NCBI GenBank assembly: GCA_965221415.1
Contig: OZ244887.1
Location: forward strand, 124,001-188,000
Direction: 5' to 3'
Length of the DNA stretch: 64,000 nt
Source: UBA8337 sp965221415
Lineage (GTDB): Bacteria > Pseudomonadota > Alphaproteobacteria > RS24
The position numbers and the translations under genes are program-made. This document shows positions 59,112 through 64,000 of this stretch, piece by piece; the stretch's first letter is position 1, and every line of letters starts with the position of its first letter. The notes beneath the pieces are model-generated. The model had not been told where the DNA came from, ran no database searches, and saw nothing but the letters and a program-made list of their open reading frames with translations.

Positions 59112-60029
59112 ATGAATGAGTCACAAGAAAAACCCAATATCGCGTTGATTGGTCTGGGTCTTATCGGGTCTAGCTTAGGTCATGCGCTGAAGAAAAATAA
59201 TCTGGCGGCGCATATTTCTGGCCATGCGCGCTCGGCTGAAACACGGGCGCAAGCACTTGATATTGGTTTCGTTGATAGCGTCCATGATACGCCAGAAGCT
59301 GCCTGTATCGATGCCGATATTGTGTTTTTCAATACGCCGTTGAGCGTTATCAAACCGCTGGCAGAGCAAATTATTCCGGGGCTTAAAAACAACGCCATCA
59401 TCACCGATGTTGGTTCGGTGAAGGGCGCGGTATTGCAAGAGCTGACCCCCCTATTGGATGGGCGGGTGCATTTCGTGCCAGGCCATCCTATTGCCGGCAC
59501 GGAGCAATCGGGGCCGCAAGCTGGATTTGCCACGCTGTTTGAAGGGCGTTGGTGCATTCTAACGCCCGACGAGCGCACCAGTCTTTTTGCGGTCGAACAA
59601 GTCGCTAAATTATGGCGCGGTCTTGGTGCCGAAGTGGCGTTTATGGATGCCGCGCATCACGACTTGGTATTGGCGATTACCAGCCATTTGCCGCATTTAA
59701 TCGCGTTTAACATTGTTGGCACAGCGGCACAGTTGGAAAGCGATACGCGCTCGGAAGTGATTAAATATTCGGCTTCAGGGTTTCGCGACTTCACCCGCAT
59801 CGCGTCTTCTGACCCCGTCATGTGGCGCGATGTTTTTCTCAGCAATAAAGACGCTGTGTTGGACGTATTGGCGCGCTTTAGTGAAGATTTGAACGCTTTG
59901 CAGGATGCGATTCAACGCGGTGATAGCGCGTATTTAGAGCAGACATTTAACCGCACAGGGTCTATTCGCGAGTTGATTATCGAGGCGGGACAAGACACGG
60001 ATGTGCCGAATTTCGGGCGCGATAAATAA
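59112..60029 (+). CDS. tyrC: Prephenate/arogenate dehydrogenase
   Basis: A 305-residue TyrA-family enzyme, oxidising prephenate or arogenate in tyrosine synthesis. The Rossmann motif is IGLGLIGSS (13-21), followed by TDVGSVKG, the substrate-binding PGHPIAGTEQSG and SHLPHLIAF. The N-terminal mutase of enterobacterial TyrA is absent, which fits the separate mutase two genes upstream. It follows hisC by 8 nt. Confidence 0.93.
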   Translation: MNESQEKPNIALIGLGLIGSSLGHALKKNNLAAHISGHARSAETRAQALDIGFVDSVHDTPEAACIDADIVFFNTPLSVIKPLAEQIIPGLKNNAIITDVGSVKGAVLQELTPLLDGRVHFVPGHPIAGTEQSGPQAGFATLFEGRWCILTPDERTSLFAVEQVAKLWRGLGAEVAFMDAAHHDLVLAITSHLPHLIAFNIVGTAAQLESDTRSEVIKYSASGFRDFTRIASSDPVMWRDVFLSNKDAVLDVLARFSEDLNALQDAIQRGDSAYLEQTFNRTGSIRELIIEAGQDTDVPNFGRDK

Positions 60030-60986
60030 TTATTTCCATTTTGGCGCAGCGCCGATGCGTATCCCTAAAAGTTGCGTTCTTCCGTTTCTCCACTGAAGCG
60101 GCAATGAGATACGGTCATTTGTGTTGCCGCCAAATAATGTGCTGAGAGTTAGCGCACGCGACAATCTTTTACGGTCGCGCTGCCCGATAACATTAATATC
60201 TTCGAGCACATATAACAGCGCACCGAGATTAATCAAATCAAGGTCGAGCTTACCGTTTATGTTGCCACTGGGGTGCATCTGCACCGTGCCGTTGGCTTTT
60301 AATGTGAGCGCGCCAAGCTCCAGTGTGACATTCGTGAAGGTAACTGAATCACCCGCTTGCGCCCCCCGCGTCAGCATTGTTTGCGGTATGTGAATTGTCC
60401 CCTCAAGCCGTTCTATGGGCGCACCGCCAGATATGCGTCGATATGTTTGGTGCAGATTTTTAACATGAAAGGCTGTTTCCAACTGGCCAGGATTGCGTGT
60501 GCGGCGCATATGGATGTTGGCATAATCAGCCGACATCTGGACGGGCTGATTGCTAAAACGGCCAGATAAGGCAGGCCGATGGATTTCAAATGAGCTGCGG
60601 GCAAAGCTCCCACTATTTGCAATAAAACTCATGAGAGTTCCCTGATGGGTCACGGTCGCGTGCGCTTTGGCTGTTTTGATACGATGCGCGCCGATAAAGT
60701 CGAGCACAATATGGCTTGTGTTGAAGGGCAGCCATGTCGCTGTGAGTTGGTCGTTTTGCCATGCGAGGCCATCATATGTGTAGCGCGGCGCATCTATATT
60801 GAGTGTCAGGCGGGCGGGAAATCCCGTGCGGGTGATTTTACGCCATTGCAGACCATTCGCGGCCAGCTCAGAAGTTGCATATAGCCCCGCGCCGTGCCAA
60901 AGCCCAAAGGCCAAAATCGCCAGCGCCAAAAGCCCCACAAAAGGGGCAAACAGCCAAAAACGTTTAGGTTTTCTCGAGTCTTGCAT
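60030..60986 (-). CDS. DUF2125 domain-containing protein
   Basis: A 318-residue protein with one N-terminal membrane helix (about 12-30) and a large predicted periplasmic beta-rich domain, a family known mainly from alphaproteobacteria and often placed beside tyrC. Function is unknown; the repeated strand-rich pattern suggests a lipid- or membrane-associated role, which is inference. The stop directly abuts the tyrC stop. Confidence 0.82.
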   Translation of the reverse strand: MQDSRKPKRFWLFAPFVGLLALAILAFGLWHGAGLYATSELAANGLQWRKITRTGFPARLTLNIDAPRYTYDGLAWQNDQLTATWLPFNTSHIVLDFIGAHRIKTAKAHATVTHQGTLMSFIANSGSFARSSFEIHRPALSGRFSNQPVQMSADYANIHMRRTRNPGQLETAFHVKNLHQTYRRISGGAPIERLEGTIHIPQTMLTRGAQAGDSVTFTNVTLELGALTLKANGTVQMHPSGNINGKLDLDLINLGALLYVLEDINVIGQRDRKRLSRALTLSTLFGGNTNDRISLPLQWRNGRTQLLGIRIGAAPKWK

Positions 60987-60995
60987 CAGCCTGTC

Positions 60996-61613
60996 TTATC
61001 CTGCGCTTGGCAGACCCGTCAATGCCCATAAATAGCGCGTATATTCGCCAAGCAGCAACGCCATCGTGCCGGGAAAAGCAAACCAGTGCTCAAGCTTTAC
61101 CTGAGGCGGGACAATCGGGTAAGCCGACAAATGTGCGGTTGGCATCGCACGGCGAAGTTCTAAAAAAGCGCGTGGCATGTGTTGCGTACTGGTCACAACA
61201 ATCAGCGAGCGAAATCCATGCGCATCGGCCCATAATGCCGTTTCGCGCGAGTTCGCCACAGTGTTTTCGGCCTTGTAATCGAGGTCAAGGCAGCACCGAA
61301 TATCGTCCGTGCTGCGACGTGCTATCGCCAGAATACTATCGAATGTTTGGTTCTCATAAAGACCCGTGACGAGCAAGCGCTTGCCTTTCTTATCCGCCAA
61401 TAAACGCAACCCCGCATGGATGCGCTCGGTGGTGCCACCCGTAAACACGACAATCCCATCGGCTTCTGGCACGAAGCCCGCATCGTCTGACAAGTTTTCA
61501 GTAAATAAAATAAACGACCCAATATATAAAATAAACACGCCGCTAAGTAACCAAGCCAGCGTGATGAAGCGCTGGGTGCGCAACTCGTTTTTTGGGGTTT
61601 CAAAGCGCGACAC
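60996..61613 (-). CDS. YdcF-like DUF218 family membrane protein
   Basis: A 205-residue protein with an N-terminal hydrophobic helix (about 20-40) and a DUF218 domain: DGIVVFTGGTTERIHAGL, GKRLLVTGLYEN, AENTVANSRETALWA and IVVTSTQHMPRA. DUF218 proteins include ElyC and SanA, which act in envelope integrity. GTG 61613 is preferred because it follows the ftsX stop closely; the frame extends upstream through ftsX. Location behind ftsEX fits an envelope role. Confidence 0.75.
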   Translation of the reverse strand: MSRFETPKNELRTQRFITLAWLLSGVFILYIGSFILFTENLSDDAGFVPEADGIVVFTGGTTERIHAGLRLLADKKGKRLLVTGLYENQTFDSILAIARRSTDDIRCCLDLDYKAENTVANSRETALWADAHGFRSLIVVTSTQHMPRAFLELRRAMPTAHLSAYPIVPPQVKLEHWFAFPGTMALLLGEYTRYLWALTGLPSAG

Positions 61614-61623
61614 GGGATTTACT

Positions 61624-62487
61624 CTAAAGCTGTGCGCGCAAATTGCGCAATACATAACGCCGCGTCACTTGCCAACTTAAGACAATCGCGGCCAAAGGAA
61701 GCGGCACAAGGTAAATCAGAAAGTTCAACGCACGTGCCTCTGGCACAAGGCCGCCAAGGGCATAGAAAAATATCAACGCCGCGACCAAGCCAGCTAAAGC
61801 GGCGATACTCACAACGCGGACAAAATGCCCCTCAAAATGGCGCGATATATAGCCATCTTGCGCGCCTATCTGATGCAGCACATTGAGTATCTCTTCATTC
61901 GCCAACAAGCCCGCACGCGTGGCAAAAAGAATAACGGTCGCGGTCGCCAAGCTCACCATGGTCAGCACGAGCGCGGCAAATAATTCTAACGCATTCGCCG
62001 TGGTCTCGAGCGTTTCGCGCCACCGCCCATGCGTATCAAGACGCGCCCCCGGGGCAACAGATTTCAACCGCGCATCCAACGCCGTTAGCTGATTGGCCGT
62101 GAGTTTGGCGCTTCGTGACGGGGTAATCTCAATCAATAAGGGCAGCGGTATGTCCTCGCCAATATTGCCCTCGCCAAGCCATGGTTCTAGCAAAGCGACC
62201 AAATCTTCGCGCGGCAAAACACGCACAGTGCCAATATTGGGCGTGGCACGCAGCTCGCGCATCACGGCAGGCAATTGGTCATCGGCAGAGAGCCGTATGG
62301 TTTCCACAATTTGCACGCTAACCGCACTGGTCGCACGCGTCAGCCAGCGCTCGGCAGCCCTGTCGGCCAAAATAGAACAGCCCAACGCCAAACACGCCAA
62401 GAAAGTCATCACCATGGTCACAGCACTAAGCGCCGGTCCTGCCAGATTCTCAGGCGGTAAAATATTCGGTTTGGCAGTCGCACTCAT
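61624..62487 (-). CDS. ftsX: Cell division ABC transporter permease FtsX
   Basis: A 287-residue FtsX-family protein. It has an N-terminal cytoplasmic region, a first membrane helix (about 20-42), a large periplasmic domain (about 60-160, including LREL and PREDLVALLEPW), then three further helices and a C-terminal tail (SWQVTRRYVLRNLRAQL). FtsEX transmits ATP-driven conformational changes to peptidoglycan hydrolase regulators at the septum. The ATG overlaps the ftsE stop (ATGA). Confidence 0.9.
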   Translation of the reverse strand: MSATAKPNILPPENLAGPALSAVTMVMTFLACLALGCSILADRAAERWLTRATSAVSVQIVETIRLSADDQLPAVMRELRATPNIGTVRVLPREDLVALLEPWLGEGNIGEDIPLPLLIEITPSRSAKLTANQLTALDARLKSVAPGARLDTHGRWRETLETTANALELFAALVLTMVSLATATVILFATRAGLLANEEILNVLHQIGAQDGYISRHFEGHFVRVVSIAALAGLVAALIFFYALGGLVPEARALNFLIYLVPLPLAAIVLSWQVTRRYVLRNLRAQL

Positions 62488-63170
62488 GCGTGGCCTCCAA
62501 GCTCTGACAATTGGCCTGCCTCTAAATGCAATCGCGGAAAATCAAACTTTTCCCACAAATTTTGGTCGTGCGTGGCAATCACAATGGTTGTGCCCATTTT
62601 GTTTAGCTCCGCCAAGAGTCGCAAAATACGCTCGCCCATATCGGGGTCGACATTGCCTGTCGGCTCGTCGGCGATGATGATTTGCGGACGTGTAATAACG
62701 GCGCGGGCAATCGCGGCGCGCTGTTTTTCACCCCCAGATAGCGTATCAGGGCGTGCCTCTAGCTGACCACCAAGCCCCACCCAATCGAGCAATTCAACGG
62801 CGTTGTCATGCCATTGGGTTGGGTTTTGACCAGCAATGCGCAGCGGCAAGGTGATGTTGTCGTAAACCGATAAATTATCGATGAGGCGAAAATCCTGAAA
62901 CACCACGCCAATTTGGCGGCGCATCAGCGCTAATTTCTTGCGCGATAAAGTGGCCGTGTCTTGCCCCATCAATATCACGCGGCCTTCGCTCGGGCGGTGT
63001 GCAAGAAATATCAGCTTGAGCAGTGAAGTCTTGCCCGCCCCAGAGGGGCCCGTCAAAAAACGAAACGCCCCTTGAGGAATATCCAGCGTCAGCCTGTTCA
63101 AAATATTGCGTCCCGGCTCATAGCGCAAACAGACATCGTTCATTTTAATCATCTGGTCTATAGCTTTCAT
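62484..63170 (-). CDS. ftsE: Cell division ATP-binding protein FtsE
   Basis: A 228-residue ABC ATPase partnering FtsX. Walker A is GPSGAGKT (41-48), the signature LSGGEKQRAAIARA, and Walker B IIIADEPTGNVDP, with the FtsE-characteristic VFQDFRLIDNLSVYDNI block. The first ATG (63170) immediately precedes the lysA stop without a ribosome site, so an internal start a few codons in is possible. Confidence 0.93.
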   Translation of the reverse strand: MKAIDQMIKMNDVCLRYEPGRNILNRLTLDIPQGAFRFLTGPSGAGKTSLLKLIFLAHRPSEGRVILMGQDTATLSRKKLALMRRQIGVVFQDFRLIDNLSVYDNITLPLRIAGQNPTQWHDNAVELLDWVGLGGQLEARPDTLSGGEKQRAAIARAVITRPQIIIADEPTGNVDPDMGERILRLLAELNKMGTTIVIATHDQNLWEKFDFPRLHLEAGQLSELGGHA

Positions 63171-64000
63171 CTACAGCCAATCGGGCAGGTTTTCGTTTTG
63201 CAGCATGGTCTCGTAATTGGTACGCGTGCGCACGACGGAGAACCTGTCGCCATTGACCAAAACTTCGGGCGCGGTCGGGCGCGTATTATAGCTCGACCCC
63301 AGCACCGCACTGTAAGCACCCGCGGCAAAGACAGCGAGCAAGTCGCCCTCGCAAAGCGTCGGCAGTTTTCGGTCATGGCCTAAAAAATCGCCGCTTTCGC
63401 AAACCGCCCCGACGACATCCCAGATGATTTCGGGGGCATCGCTTTGTTCGACGGGTTGAATATCGTGATACGCGCCATATAAGGTCGGGCGGATTAACTC
63501 GGTCATGGCGGCATCGACAATCATGAAGTTTTTGCCATTATCGCGCCCCTCGTGCGTCTGCTTGGTGCGAATAACCGATGTGACCAACAGCCCCGCATTG
63601 GCGGCAATCAGGCGACCCGGCTCGAGTATAATGGTGCAGCCACTCGCCCCCAATGTTTCGGCGATTATCTGCGTGTAGGCCGCAGGGGTGAAGGCAGGCG
63701 CGGGGTCGCGCTCATACGGCACGCCCAAGCCACCGCCCAAATCAAGGCGCGTAATACTATGTCCGTCGGCACGCAAGCGTTCCAGCAAGTCAGCAACTTT
63801 CTCAAACGCTGCGCGAAACGGCGCTAAATCGGTAATCTGACTGCCGATATGGATATCAATGCCAATCGGGTCGACGCCCTCAAGGTCGCGCGCATGTGCA
63901 AAACCGCTTTGTGCGTCTTCCCATGCAATGCCGAATTTATCTTCGGCTTTGCCCGTGGATATTTTTTCATGCGTGCGCGCATCAATATCGGGATTGACCC
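63171..64000 (-). CDS. lysA: Diaminopimelate decarboxylase (5' truncated)
   Basis: The C-terminal part of LysA, which makes lysine from meso-diaminopimelate. From the window edge the frame reads VNPDIDARTHEKISTGKAE, then DIHIGSQI and DLGGGLGVPY, which fit the PLP-barrel of LysA, with EPGRL and the late CESGDFLG and GAYSAVLGSSYN, the last typical of the beta domain. The N-terminal region including the PLP lysine lies outside the window. The stop abuts the start of ftsE. Confidence 0.95.
   Translation of the reverse strand, partial: VNPDIDARTHEKISTGKAEDKFGIAWEDAQSGFAHARDLEGVDPIGIDIHIGSQITDLAPFRAAFEKVADLLERLRADGHSITRLDLGGGLGVPYERDPAPAFTPAAYTQIIAETLGASGCTIILEPGRLIAANAGLLVTSVIRTKQTHEGRDNGKNFMIVDAAMTELIRPTLYGAYHDIQPVEQSDAPEIIWDVVGAVCESGDFLGHDRKLPTLCEGDLLAVFAAGAYSAVLGSSYNTRPTAPEVLVNGDRFSVVRTRTNYETMLQNENLPDWL

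Overview
The window looks like a chromosomal segment of an alphaproteobacterium. The evidence is the AddAB helicase-nuclease, the aroA-cmk-rpsA-ihfB-lapA-pyrF-trpF-trpB-trpA-accD-folC gene order, the TIGR02300 zinc-ribbon protein, an FzlA-like GST, a DUF2125 protein and the lptB-raiA block. Base composition is moderately GC-rich and spacing is very tight, with many 1-8 nt gene overlaps. This would suit a streamlined marine lineage such as the SAR116 group, but that placement is inference and nothing here proves it.

Layout. 1-5544: end of addB, addA, trxA (+). 5541-15778: one long minus-strand housekeeping block from aroA to folC covering shikimate, nucleotide, translation, tryptophan, fatty-acid and folate functions. 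15893-18725: TIGR02300 protein, tRNA-Ala, raiA, lptB and an apparent lptC/lptA composite gene. 18740-22797: rnd, then a zinc-acquisition operon (small His-rich exported protein, His-rich outer-membrane porin, ZnuA, ZnuB) with no ATPase gene in the window. 22947-27198: sulfatase, an unknown membrane-anchored protein, ubiA and an HSL-family esterase. 27250-29497: an AT-rich type II-like restriction-modification pair next to tRNA-Leu. 29759-37275: uppP, fzlA-like, queG, an SDR, hydrolase, glycosyltransferase, infC and a GDPD. 37419-43455: rpmI, rplT, pheS, pheT, lepA. 43456-45123: a small accessory pocket with a DUF2188 protein, a HEPN-like protein, tRNA-Ser, several strong hairpins and a three-unit hairpin repeat array. 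45124-50981: FMN-binding glutamate synthase-like protein, malate synthase G, a sugar dehydrogenase and rpmF. 50992-54638: a p-aminobenzoate operon (pabB frame-disrupted, pabA, pabC) behind gloB. 54744-57238: methyltransferase, metW, metX. 57347-60029: chorismate mutase, hisC and tyrC. 60030-64000: DUF2125, YdcF-like, ftsX, ftsE and the C-terminal part of lysA.

Most of the window is ordinary core metabolism. The parts worth a second look are the LptC-LptA composite, the probable AUA start codon of infC, the hairpin-repeat array after tRNA-Ser, the HEPN/DUF2188 pocket with its nested inverted repeats, the AT-rich RM pair, the split pabB, and the zinc operon lacking its ATPase. I saw no CRISPR array, prophage, transposase or rRNA operon.
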